This document shows, in pieces, positions 7,778 to 15,898 of a stretch of 38,156 nt of DNA (the stretch's first letter is position 1; each line of letters opens with the position of its first letter). The translations under genes and the position numbers were made by a program. This DNA is from Elusimicrobiota bacterium (lineage in GTDB: Bacteria > Elusimicrobiota > Elusimicrobia > UBA1565 > UBA9628), in assembly GCA_003151975.1 (NCBI GenBank), contig PLZD01000002.1, forward strand, positions 175,896 through 214,051. The letters are read 5' to 3'. The notes under the pieces were generated by a model, which made no database searches, was not told the origin of the DNA, and saw only the letters and a program-made list of their open reading frames with translations.

Positions 7778-8851
7778 CTAGCGCGGCATCGGCAGAAGCA
7801 TAGTAAATTCCGTTCCGCGCCCGGGCTCGCTTTCGACTTGCAGGTCTCCGCCGTGCGAGCGCACGATGTTGCGCGCAATCGAGAGCCCCAAGCCCGTGCC
7901 TTGCGCCTTCGTCGTAAAGAAGGGAGTAAAGAGCTTCTCAAGCTGCTCGGGCGCGATCCCCGGGCCCGTGTCGCGTATGCGCACGGCCACCTTGCCGCCC
8001 ACGAGCTCGGTGCGAACCTCGAGTTTGCCCTTTCCATCGAGCGCCTGGAAGGCGTTGCGGATCAGGTTCCACAGGACTTGGCGCATCTGGTCGGCGTCGA
8101 ACGGGAGCCTCGGCAAAGTTTCGTCGAGGACTTCTTTGACGACGATCTTGCCGGAGGCGCTCGCGTCCGTCTTCATCGCTGAGAGCACCTCATGCGCCGC
8201 GGCGTTGATGTCGGAGAGCTGAAGCTTGGGCTCGCGCGGCCGAGCGTAGTGCAGAAAATCCGTGATGGTCTGATTGAGCCGGCGGCTTTCCGAGTCGAGC
8301 ACCGAGAGCACCTGAGCCTGATCCTCGGGCGAGAGGCCGCCGCGCGCGAGCGCCTTGGCGGCCATGCTGACCGAGCCCAGCGGATTGCGGATCTCGTGCG
8401 CGACGACGGCCACCATGCTGCCGATTGCGGCCAGCACCTCGGTGTGCTGGAGCTTGCGTTCCATGTCTCGCCGCACGGTGATGTCGATGATCGAGGCCAG
8501 GACAAAGCGTCCCTCGGGAGTGTCGATGGGATTGAGGCCGATCTCGATGGGAACCTCTCCTCCATCCTTGCGCTGGCCGTAGAGATCGCGGCCGGCGCCC
8601 ATGGCCCGGGCGCTGGGATTGGAAAAGAAGCCGGTCCGATGCCCCGCGTGGGCACCGCGATAGCGTTGAGGGACGAGGATCTCCATCTTCTTGCCGAGCA
8701 GTTCTTTGCGCGAATAGCCGAAGAGCTTTTCGGTCTGCGCGTTGACGAGGACGATGAGGCCGGCCGAGTCGACGACGAGGATGGCGTTGGGCGCGGCTTC
8801 GACGGCGAGTTTGTTGAGCGCGTCCTCGGAGCCCTTCTTTCGCGGGGGCAT
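7778..8851 (-). CDS. PAS-domain sensor histidine kinase (NtrB-like, cytoplasmic)
   Basis: This soluble histidine kinase has 357 residues and no membrane segment. A PAS domain spans about residues 15-128 (NAILVVDSAGLIVLVN, LFGYSRKELLGK). The HisKA helix carries phospho-acceptor H152 in AHEIRNPLGS. The ATPase domain shows the N box NLIRNAFQAL, G1 DTGPGIAP, the F box LFTPFFTTK and G2 GTGLGLSIARNIV. No receiver or response-regulator gene is adjacent, so it is an orphan in this window. I use ATG 8851 because TATTCT ends 9 nt upstream; extending the frame further upstream adds residues with no family similarity. The aldo/keto reductase follows after 9 bp. Confidence 0.9.
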   Translation of the reverse strand: MPPRKKGSEDALNKLAVEAAPNAILVVDSAGLIVLVNAQTEKLFGYSRKELLGKKMEILVPQRYRGAHAGHRTGFFSNPSARAMGAGRDLYGQRKDGGEVPIEIGLNPIDTPEGRFVLASIIDITVRRDMERKLQHTEVLAAIGSMVAVVAHEIRNPLGSVSMAAKALARGGLSPEDQAQVLSVLDSESRRLNQTITDFLHYARPREPKLQLSDINAAAHEVLSAMKTDASASGKIVVKEVLDETLPRLPFDADQMRQVLWNLIRNAFQALDGKGKLEVRTELVGGKVAVRIRDTGPGIAPEQLEKLFTPFFTTKAQGTGLGLSIARNIVRSHGGDLQVESEPGRGTEFTMLLPMPR

Positions 8852-8860
8852 AACTCCGTC

Positions 8861-8890
8861 AGAATAGCAATTCAGGCAATTTCGTTGCAA
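8861..8890 (-). promoter_or_regulatory. Promoter of the histidine kinase gene
   Basis: TTGCAA (8890-8885), 18 bp, TATTCT (8866-8861) on the minus strand, ending 9 nt before ATG 8851. The start would be leaderless or have 1-3 nt of leader. No SD is present. Confidence 0.5.
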
Positions 8891-8918
8891 CGACGCATCC
8901 TTCGAGAGACCGGCGAGC

Positions 8919-8947
8919 TTCACGAAGATCGGTGAAATTGCTATTCT
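8919..8947 (+). promoter_or_regulatory. Leaderless promoter of the secreted lysozyme-like gene
   Basis: TTCACG (8919-8924), 17 bp, TATTCT (8942-8947), then 6 nt to ATG 8954. No SD is present. Confidence 0.6.
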
Positions 8948-8953
8948 TCCCTA

Positions 8954-9748
8954 ATGCCGCTGCTCCTGCTCTCTTTGATGGCCGGGCTTGCCTGCGCGGC
9001 GCCGTCCGTTCCCGCAAAGCCCGTCAACGGCATCACGCTGACCGACGCGCAGGCCCAGGAGATCGGCAAGAAGATTTTCCAGAACGAGGCCGGCGGCAAG
9101 ATTCCCTTTCTAACGCACTGGAATGACGGCGAGGATTTCGCCAGCCTTGGCATCGGTCACTTCATCTGGTACCACGAAGGCGCGCCGGGGCCGTTCCACG
9201 AAAGCTTTCCCGAGATGATCAAGTTTCTCGAGGCCGCCGGCGTCGCTATCCCGGACTGGGTCAAGGGACCCTGCCCTTGGAAATCCAAAGACGAATTCTT
9301 CAAAGAATTTCACTCGACGAACATGGACGCGCTGCGGAAAATTCTCGAGGACACCATCCCCCAGCAAGCTCGCTTCGCGGCCAAGCGCCTCGAAGACGCG
9401 CTGCCCAAGATTCTTGAAGGCTTGTCCCCTGCTGAGCAAAATAAAATCCGCGAGCGCTTCTACAAAGTCGCGGCCGACCCGAACGGCGTCTACGCGCTCG
9501 TCGACTACGTGAACTTCAAGGGCGAAGGCATCAGCCCGACCGAACGCTACAATGACAAGGGCTGGGGTCTCCTCCAGGCGTTATCAGAAATGAAGGACGC
9601 CCCCGAAGGGCGGCCTTCCGTCGAATCCTTCGCGGCCGCGGCCGATTTCGTGCTGACGCGCCGCGTGCAGAATTCTCCTCCGGAACGCCATGAAGAGAAA
9701 TGGCTGCCCGGCTGGCGCAAGCGCCTCAAAACCTACACCCCCCAATGA
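8954..9748 (+). CDS. Secreted protein with lysozyme-like N-terminal motif, function unknown
   Basis: This 264-residue protein has an N-terminal signal peptide (about residues 1-15, LLLLSLMAGLACAAP). The region NEAGGK...SLGIGHFIWY (about residues 41-70) has a glutamate followed by a GIGH motif, resembling the catalytic arrangement of phage-type lysozymes. Other conspicuous stretches are YVNFKGEGISPTERYN near residue 183, GWGLLQALSEM near residue 202 and the terminal WLPGWRKRL. I recall similar uncharacterised exported proteins in several Gram-negative phyla, but no defined enzymatic role. A murein- or glycan-active function is inference only. The TGA overlaps the ATG of the downstream cyclase gene (ATGA), so the two are translationally coupled. 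Confidence 0.75.
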   Translation: MPLLLLSLMAGLACAAPSVPAKPVNGITLTDAQAQEIGKKIFQNEAGGKIPFLTHWNDGEDFASLGIGHFIWYHEGAPGPFHESFPEMIKFLEAAGVAIPDWVKGPCPWKSKDEFFKEFHSTNMDALRKILEDTIPQQARFAAKRLEDALPKILEGLSPAEQNKIRERFYKVAADPNGVYALVDYVNFKGEGISPTERYNDKGWGLLQALSEMKDAPEGRPSVESFAAAADFVLTRRVQNSPPERHEEKWLPGWRKRLKTYTPQ

Positions 9749-11334
9749 TAACCCGCAACCTGACGATCCTCCTGACCGACATCAAGGGCTTTACGGACAA
9801 AAGCTCGCACAAAACGCGCGCCGAGATCCAGCACATGCTCGACGAACACAAGCTGATCGTTCTGCCCATACTTGAAGCCAAAGGCGGCAAGCTCATCAAG
9901 ACGATCGGCGACGCCTTCCTCATGACCTTCGAGAGCCCCACCGACGCAGTACTCTCCGGCATCGAGGTCCAAGAAGCCCTGCGCGTCTACAACGAGGGCA
10001 AGGAAGCCGACCTGCGCATCGAGATCCGCATCGCGATCAACCAGGGCGAGGTCAATCTCTCCGACAATGACGTCTACGGCGAGCCCGTCAACATCACCGC
10101 GCGCATCGAGGCCATCGCCGAGGCCAACGAGGTCTTCTTCACCGACGCCGTCTATCTGGCGATGAACAAGAAAGAAGTTCCCTCCGCCGAAGTGGGACTC
10201 CTCCAGCTCAAAGGCATTCCCGAAAAGGTCCGCGTCTACAAAGTGAAGCGCGAGACGCCCGTGGCCGAGAACTCCGCCGGAGATCCCGTGACCGCCGGGG
10301 CCACCCCGACCGCCGCCGACCTCGCCGCGAAGGCCGGCCGCTCGCTCGGCAAGGTGCTCGGCGTCGGGCCCTCGGTGGCCGCCGGCGTCGTGGCCGCGAT
10401 GCCGGGCGTCAAGATGTCCAAGCCGACCCTCTTGAAACGCGCGGCTGCCGTGCTCATCGACGCCTGCATCTGCGGCATTATCGTCAGCGCTCTGGTCCCC
10501 GGAGATCGCGAAGAGGTCCACATCAAGAAGTCGCATCGCGCGCAAACCGAAAGCGCTGCGCCCGTGCCGCCTCCCGCTCCCGCGGCGCCCGGCGGCAAAG
10601 CGGCGACGCCGACTTTGTCCTCGCTCGTCGATTTCGGCAAGGCGTGCAGCGCCGACCTCCAGGCCCACTGCCAGGGGTTCAAGGGCGACATCACGAAGTG
10701 CCTCAAGGCGCACAAGAAAGAGCTGCAGCCCGACTGCTCCGCGCAACTGGCCAATCTCTCGAAGACCGGCTCGGGGATCACCGTGGACGACAACGGCATC
10801 CACGGCGCCGGAATCTCGATCGACGACAACGGCATCCACGCCCCGGGCGTCTCGATCGACGACAACGGCGTCCACCTTCCGGGCATCTCGGTCGACAACA
10901 ACGGCGTGCGCATCGGCGGCGTGACCCTCGCCGACACTTCCAGCAAGAAGAACGTCAACGTCCGCCTCGGCACCGAAGGCGTCACGGTCGATGAGAGCGA
11001 CAAGGACGACGGCGAGGACGTCGGCGGCGGATGGAAGATGCGCACGATCAGGCACGAGAAGAAGTTCCCGTGGTTCGCGGTGTGTTGGTTCGTCTACTCG
11101 TTGGTCTTCCTGAAGCGCATGGGGACGACCCCGGGCGGGCGCATCTGCAAGCTCGCGGTCGTCGAGTATCCATCGGGGATCCCGATCACAAAATCCAACC
11201 GCCTCATGCGCGCGGCCGTCTCTTTGGTCTCGGGCTGGTGCCTCGGCCTCGGCTATCTCTGGGCGCTATGGGAGAAGGACGGGCGCGGCTGGCACGACCT
11301 CATGGCCGGCACGAAGGTCGTCTCGGTCGACTAG
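9745..11334 (+). CDS. Class III nucleotide cyclase with an RDD membrane domain split by a Cys-rich/repeat insert
   Basis: The 529-residue product begins with a class III cyclase domain (about 5-165): metal aspartates D12 (TDIKGFT) and D56 (TIGDAFLM), N116 and R120 (VNITAR). An Ala/Gly-rich linker leads to the first RDD transmembrane helix (about 228-250; LLKRAAAVLIDACICGII). The next RDD helices do not come until about 440-520 (WFAVCWFVYSLVFLKRMGTT, then WHDLMAGTKVV). The insert between them has a Pro/Ala segment, a GLG1-like cysteine-rich repeat (about 297-337; C301, C309, C319, C331) and four 12-residue SIDDNGIH-type repeats (344-391). An acidic stretch follows (about 415-425). With the cyclase cytoplasmic, the insert would lie outside the membrane. 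ATG 9745 overlaps the previous stop. Confidence 0.8.
   Translation: MITRNLTILLTDIKGFTDKSSHKTRAEIQHMLDEHKLIVLPILEAKGGKLIKTIGDAFLMTFESPTDAVLSGIEVQEALRVYNEGKEADLRIEIRIAINQGEVNLSDNDVYGEPVNITARIEAIAEANEVFFTDAVYLAMNKKEVPSAEVGLLQLKGIPEKVRVYKVKRETPVAENSAGDPVTAGATPTAADLAAKAGRSLGKVLGVGPSVAAGVVAAMPGVKMSKPTLLKRAAAVLIDACICGIIVSALVPGDREEVHIKKSHRAQTESAAPVPPPAPAAPGGKAATPTLSSLVDFGKACSADLQAHCQGFKGDITKCLKAHKKELQPDCSAQLANLSKTGSGITVDDNGIHGAGISIDDNGIHAPGVSIDDNGVHLPGISVDNNGVRIGGVTLADTSSKKNVNVRLGTEGVTVDESDKDDGEDVGGGWKMRTIRHEKKFPWFAVCWFVYSLVFLKRMGTTPGGRICKLAVVEYPSGIPITKSNRLMRAAVSLVSGWCLGLGYLWALWEKDGRGWHDLMAGTKVVSVD
10774..10917 (+). repeat. Four tandem 36-bp coding repeats (GISIDDNGIHAP type)
   Basis: Each unit encodes 12 residues: GITVDDNGIHGA, GISIDDNGIHAP, GVSIDDNGVHLP, GISVDNNGVRIG. 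The units are similar but not identical in DNA, so the expansion is not very recent. Regular short Gly/Asp/Asn repeats of this type are compatible with a beta-solenoid. Confidence 0.9.
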
Positions 11335-12503
11335 TAAATCCAGCCCGGCACGCCCTGCGTGGGCGCTTCATGCGGCGTCGAGCGCGGCGAGGGCGCGGGC
11401 TCGGATGTGGGTCGCTTCTGGTCCATGGACTCCACGGGCTCCGCCTCTCTCTCCGGCGCTTCCTCCATGAAGGGCTTGCGATTCTTGCCGCGCACCGCCG
11501 GATTGACGCCTCCGAAGCGCCAGGTCACGGTGAAGCGATGCGAGTCGTTGACGCCCTGACTGTAGCCGAAGGCGTAGTCGATCATGATCCGCGACTTCCA
11601 GCGGTAGCCGAAGCCCGCGGTAAATCCCACGACGTCCTGCAGGAACTGATAGCCCAGGCGGAAGCCGAAGGTCTTCATGATGAAATACTCGCCGCCAAGA
11701 TCCGCGTGCCATTGCCGTCCGCGCACGTCGTACACTCCGTCGGTCGCCAGCGTAAAGACCTGGTCGCTCTGAACCGCGCCCTGCCAGGCAAATCCCGCGC
11801 GCAGCATCGTGGGAAACGGGTCGGCGACCTGGCTGTACCTCAGCGAGCCGCCGAGGTTGAGCCCGGAAAGCCCCATGGACAAACCCGTCTCCGGCGACTG
11901 CATCAAGTAGCCGACGTCCGCGCTGGCGGTGTTGGCGGTGTAGGCTTGGACCAACGTCGAGTGCACGAGCTTGCCCGAGACGCCGAGGAAGTGGTTGATG
12001 CCGTAGCTGCCTCCGTCTTTCGTCTCGACCGGCGTCGAGCCGACGCGCTCGGCGTAGCCCAGACTGTAGATCAGGTCGTTGCTGGCGCTGACGTTGGACG
12101 TTCCCCCCAGCGTGCCGTCGGGGTTGAGCGTGTTGATCTGGATGTTGCCGCCTTGCGCGACGAGGAGGCTCGTGCCCACGCTCGCGTAGCCGTTGCCCGA
12201 GATTCCCGAAAAGGGCAGCGGCCCGCCGTAGGCGTATTGCTGTAGGTTGTTGTCGCTGATGCCTGTTATATAGGAAACGGCCAGTTCGTGCGCCGTCAGA
12301 CGAGCGAGCCCCCCAGGATTGTAATAGAGCGCGGAGGCGTCGGAGGCAACGCCGGTGAAGGCGCCGCCCATGCCGAACGCCCGCGTCCCCATCGGGACGA
12401 GCAGCAAGGGCTCGGCGGAAGCGCCGGGATTGACCGTGGCCATGGCGGGTGCTCCCTGCGCGAGCAGGAGAGCGGCCGCCAACAGCCGGGAGGTCTTCCT
12501 CAT
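11331..12503 (-). CDS. PorV/UPF0164-type outer-membrane beta-barrel protein
   Basis: This 390-residue protein has a signal peptide (about 1-22, ending APAMA). The diagnostic N-terminal segment is MGTRAFGMGGAFTGVASDAS followed by LYYNPGGLARL, seen in the PorV/PorQ, UPF0164 and FadL-like barrel families. The body alternates short beta strands with aromatic ends (YRWKSRIMIDYAFGYSQG, HRFTVTWRFG). A charged, Pro/Glu-rich tail of about 55 residues follows the last strand. In Bacteroidota, PorV is the T9SS shuttle that binds C-terminal signal domains. Here the gene directly follows a protease with such a domain (TAATG overlap at 12503), which suggests a functional pair. The 3' end shares CTAG with the convergent cyclase gene. 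Confidence 0.8.
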   Translation of the reverse strand: MRKTSRLLAAALLLAQGAPAMATVNPGASAEPLLLVPMGTRAFGMGGAFTGVASDASALYYNPGGLARLTAHELAVSYITGISDNNLQQYAYGGPLPFSGISGNGYASVGTSLLVAQGGNIQINTLNPDGTLGGTSNVSASNDLIYSLGYAERVGSTPVETKDGGSYGINHFLGVSGKLVHSTLVQAYTANTASADVGYLMQSPETGLSMGLSGLNLGGSLRYSQVADPFPTMLRAGFAWQGAVQSDQVFTLATDGVYDVRGRQWHADLGGEYFIMKTFGFRLGYQFLQDVVGFTAGFGYRWKSRIMIDYAFGYSQGVNDSHRFTVTWRFGGVNPAVRGKNRKPFMEEAPEREAEPVESMDQKRPTSEPAPSPRSTPHEAPTQGVPGWIY

Positions 12504-15500
12504 TATTTGACCACCACGATTTTCTGCGTCGTCGAGATGTTGGGTCCCTTCATGTAAAGCAAGTAGACGCCGCTCGAGACGACGCGGCCGCTGACGCTGG
12601 TGCCCGCCCAGTTGATCGCGCCCTTGCCGGCGGGCATGTCCTGGTCGAGCAAAGTGGTGATGAATTGCCCGCTCAGGGTGTAGAGCTTCAAGCTGACGTG
12701 TCCCGCCTCCTGGATCTCATACTTGATCGTCGCCGCCTGGCCCGCGCCGGGGCTGAAGACGTTGTTGAACGCCGTCAAGGCCGTCTCATTGGTCGACAGA
12801 TTGAAGGGCACCGACCGCCCCAGCGAGACCGTGCTTCCATAAGTGTTGTACCCGAACACTTCCAAGGATATCGTGCCGAGCGACGGGAAGCGCGCGGCGA
12901 AGCCTTTCTGGAGCTGCAGCGTCCCCGAGATCGAGCCCTCGCCGTTCTGCGCCGTGAGAAAGCCGAGCCAATCGCCCGCCTGGATCGTGGGGTGGGTCAG
13001 CGTCCCGGGGATGATCATGCCGGTCTGATCGCGGAGCTGGGCGTAGGAGAAATTATAGTCCTGGTGGAGCAGCCAGGTCGTCACGTCAACCTGGAACCCG
13101 ATCGTATCGTGGTCGAAAGTGGCCGAGACGATGCTGCCGGTGATCGCGCCCGCCCCGGTATATTGAATGGACATCGTGTAAGTGTTGAGCGAGTTCACGC
13201 CGCTGTTGGAGCCGCCCGAGAACGTGGGCCCACCCGCGATCTCGATGAACATCTGGCCCGGAGTCGGGTTGTTGTAGGCCAGCAGCACGGATCTGGCGCT
13301 CGTGGTGCAGTCGAGATCTTGGCAGAAGCCCTGCACCGTGTTGACGCCGTCCATGACGGGGAGCGCCTGGGCCACTTGATGATGCTGGTAGTCGAAGAGC
13401 GTGATCGTGTAAGCCTTATAAAGTCCGGGGTTGTTGCCGTCGGCGGGCAAAGTCAGGTTGATCGTGACGGGGCCCGCGCCGGCCGGGAAAGTATAAAAGT
13501 CGAGGTCGCCGGCCGGGTAGATCGTGCCGGAAACGAGCGGGATGGTCGCGATGTCCACGGCGGTCTCGAAGCCGTCGTTGCGGCGGGTGGTGGTGTCGTA
13601 GGGATCGTTCGTGCCGCCGACGTCGGAGACGCCGTGCGCGCTGAAGGCGGCCGCGATCGTCGCCTGGACGCAGTTGACGGGATTGCCCTGGACGCCGAGG
13701 CTGCCTCCGCAGGCGTTGACCGCGCACGCGGGCACCAAGCCCATGCTGTCGACCTTGAGCATGGCCTTGACGTATTCGTCGAAGCTCTCCGGGAAAAAGA
13801 GCAGGCTTTGGAAGACGAGGCCATCGACGCAGGCCGAGCCCGGGCCCAGGCCCTGGAGGGCGACGCGCGCCTTGCGGATGTCCCACACGGACTGGCTGAT
13901 GAAGCGGCCGTCGCAGTGGATCTCGCCTTGCCAGGTGTTGTTGCCCAGCACCGCGGGCGTGATGCCGCAGGTGTCGTTGACGCCGGCGCTGTCGAGCTCG
14001 CGGATCGGCACGTGCCCGCCGCCGAACGCTTGGACGACGTAGGTCCCGATTTCCGCGCGATTAAGCGAGCTCGCCGAATAATAGTCCGCGTCGGCCTCGG
14101 AGATCGCGCCGGCCTCGCCGAAGTTGACGGGCGACCAAATCTTCTCGACGACGTAGTGCGTGTACTCGTGGTGCGGGACCGTCGCGTCGTCGGTCAGGAC
14201 GTCCTGGGGGTTCGCGGAGCTGACGTCGCCGAAGATGATGTCGTCATAAGAAGGATCGTAGAACGGGTTTTGGATGTTTGGCGCGACCAATGAGAGCGCG
14301 TGCATCGGATTGCCGATGAAGGCGGCGCTGCTGATGTCGATGCCGGGGATCGCGTTGCCGAGATTGTCGTTGCCGTAGAGCGAGGCCCCGTTGGTCCCGG
14401 TGCCGAACATGAAAAAGTCATGCATGAGGTTCAAGTGGTAGAAGAGGTTGAACTCGCTGCGCAGGCCGATATTGGTGTTGGCCAAGGTCCACGCGGGGCA
14501 CATCGCGGTCCCCGGCACGACGGGAGCGGTCCCGGCCGCGGTCCAAGCGACGCATTGGCTTTGCGCGGAACCCGCGATGTAAGGGTTGGTCAAGGTCAGG
14601 TAGCTCGACACCACGACGTCAAATCCCGTCCCCGAGCCGGGCTGGGAGCCTGACTTGAGCTGGAGATAGTAGAGCTGGCCGGGAACCGCGGCGCCGTTGA
14701 GTACGCCAAGATTGTTGGGGCCCTTTCCGAGGTAGCTCGCCACGGCGTTGCCGGAGGAATCCAGGATCGCTAATTGATCGTCGACGATGATGTCGCCGCC
14801 TTCGCCGAGACCGCTGACCGAGCCGATCTCTCCAACATTAAAATTATTAAAGACCGGCAGGACCTTGACCGCCGTCGGCGGGATCACGCCGCGCAGGTCG
14901 ACCGTCGTGATGATCACGGTGTCCACCGCGTACGGATGCGGGGTGGAGATCGGAGTGGCCACCGTGCTCCACACGCCGGCGCCGTTGTCGTAGTGCGCGG
15001 CGGGCCCGTTGAAATCCGCGACGCGTACGAACGGACCTTGGAACTCCGTGAAAACCTTGCCGATGCCCGCGCCGCAGTAGGTGCCGTCGATGTTGGTGTC
15101 GGCGTAAGTGCTGGCGTCGCCCTGATAGACCCTCATGTGCGCCAGCGGCCGGGACTGGAGCGGCGTCGTGAGCGGATCGATGTCGTAGATCTCCGCGTTC
15201 ATGCCGCCGGAAGAGCCGCAAACATTGCGGACCAAAGAGTGCCGGAACAAGACGCCGCCCGTCGCCGCGTCCACGTAATAGCGCCATTTGCCGTTCTGCG
15301 CGCTCGCCGTGAAGCGCCAGGCCAGGCGCGCCGGCCCGCCCGAGGGATCGGGCAGGATGACGAGCGCGCCCGCGTCGGCCGCGCCGGCGCCCGCCTGCTT
15401 GAGCAGGTTCACGGCTTGGCCCGCCGCGATGAATGGGAACGTGTTGATAATCAGATTCTTTTCGTAGTTCGTGTCCAAGCCCAGGACCGCGCCGTTGCCA

Positions 15501-15898
15501 GCCAGGTGGACCTTCACGTAGGAAAACTCGACGGGCACGCCTTTGAAGTTCTGGCGGAACAGAAGATGCTGGTGCCCCTCGCCGGAAGCGGAGCGCTCCA
15601 AAGTCAGCGTCGCGGGATCGATGCCGAGGCGTTTCTGCGACTCCTTGAGGAACGCCGCCGCCAGCGACTGGGGGGCCGACGCAGAGAGCGACAAAGCTTG
15701 GCCGGATTTGGCCGCCTTGATCCCCCTCTTGTGGTTGTAATCCCAGACCGCCTTGTCCGCGTTGGCGCCGGCCCCGTCGCGCACGCGGCGATGGTGGTAG
15801 GTCGCAAACCGTTTGGCGTCCTGCTTGACTTCAGCGCTCGGCATGATCGCCCACGACATCGAGGCCACGGTGAGAAGCAGCAGCGCGAGAGCGTTCAT
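12503..15898 (-). CDS. Secreted zinc metalloprotease (M4/M36-like) with PPC-like and C-terminal sorting-like domain
   Basis: The product is a large exported protease of 1131 residues. After a signal peptide (about 1-17) comes a fungalysin/thermolysin-type propeptide (about 60-210; RQNFKGVPVEFSYVKVHL). The catalytic site is H577-E-Y-T-H581 with the probable third zinc ligand E601 in GAISEADADYY, the spacing seen in M4/M36 peptidases. A region beginning DPYDTTTRRNDGFETA (about 755-880) resembles a bacterial pre-peptidase C-terminal domain. The last 95 residues (FNNVFSPGAGQ...SSGVYLLYM...TTQKIVVVK) form a FlgD-like/T9SS type A-like beta-sandwich. Many cysteines suggest disulfides. It overlaps the HEAT gene by 4 bp (ATGA) and the PorV-like gene by 1 bp, forming a three-gene operon. 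Confidence 0.85.
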   Translation of the reverse strand: MNALALLLLTVASMSWAIMPSAEVKQDAKRFATYHHRRVRDGAGANADKAVWDYNHKRGIKAAKSGQALSLSASAPQSLAAAFLKESQKRLGIDPATLTLERSASGEGHQHLLFRQNFKGVPVEFSYVKVHLAGNGAVLGLDTNYEKNLIINTFPFIAAGQAVNLLKQAGAGAADAGALVILPDPSGGPARLAWRFTASAQNGKWRYYVDAATGGVLFRHSLVRNVCGSSGGMNAEIYDIDPLTTPLQSRPLAHMRVYQGDASTYADTNIDGTYCGAGIGKVFTEFQGPFVRVADFNGPAAHYDNGAGVWSTVATPISTPHPYAVDTVIITTVDLRGVIPPTAVKVLPVFNNFNVGEIGSVSGLGEGGDIIVDDQLAILDSSGNAVASYLGKGPNNLGVLNGAAVPGQLYYLQLKSGSQPGSGTGFDVVVSSYLTLTNPYIAGSAQSQCVAWTAAGTAPVVPGTAMCPAWTLANTNIGLRSEFNLFYHLNLMHDFFMFGTGTNGASLYGNDNLGNAIPGIDISSAAFIGNPMHALSLVAPNIQNPFYDPSYDDIIFGDVSSANPQDVLTDDATVPHHEYTHYVVEKIWSPVNFGEAGAISEADADYYSASSLNRAEIGTYVVQAFGGGHVPIRELDSAGVNDTCGITPAVLGNNTWQGEIHCDGRFISQSVWDIRKARVALQGLGPGSACVDGLVFQSLLFFPESFDEYVKAMLKVDSMGLVPACAVNACGGSLGVQGNPVNCVQATIAAAFSAHGVSDVGGTNDPYDTTTRRNDGFETAVDIATIPLVSGTIYPAGDLDFYTFPAGAGPVTINLTLPADGNNPGLYKAYTITLFDYQHHQVAQALPVMDGVNTVQGFCQDLDCTTSARSVLLAYNNPTPGQMFIEIAGGPTFSGGSNSGVNSLNTYTMSIQYTGAGAITGSIVSATFDHDTIGFQVDVTTWLLHQDYNFSYAQLRDQTGMIIPGTLTHPTIQAGDWLGFLTAQNGEGSISGTLQLQKGFAARFPSLGTISLEVFGYNTYGSTVSLGRSVPFNLSTNETALTAFNNVFSPGAGQAATIKYEIQEAGHVSLKLYTLSGQFITTLLDQDMPAGKGAINWAGTSVSGRVVSSGVYLLYMKGPNISTTQKIVVVK

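Noticed and set aside
12449-14293. 614-codon plus-strand open frame opposite the metalloprotease
   Set aside because: The protease has signal peptide, HExxH site and C-terminal domain, whereas the opposite frame is low-complexity Arg/Asp/Val and has no start signals.
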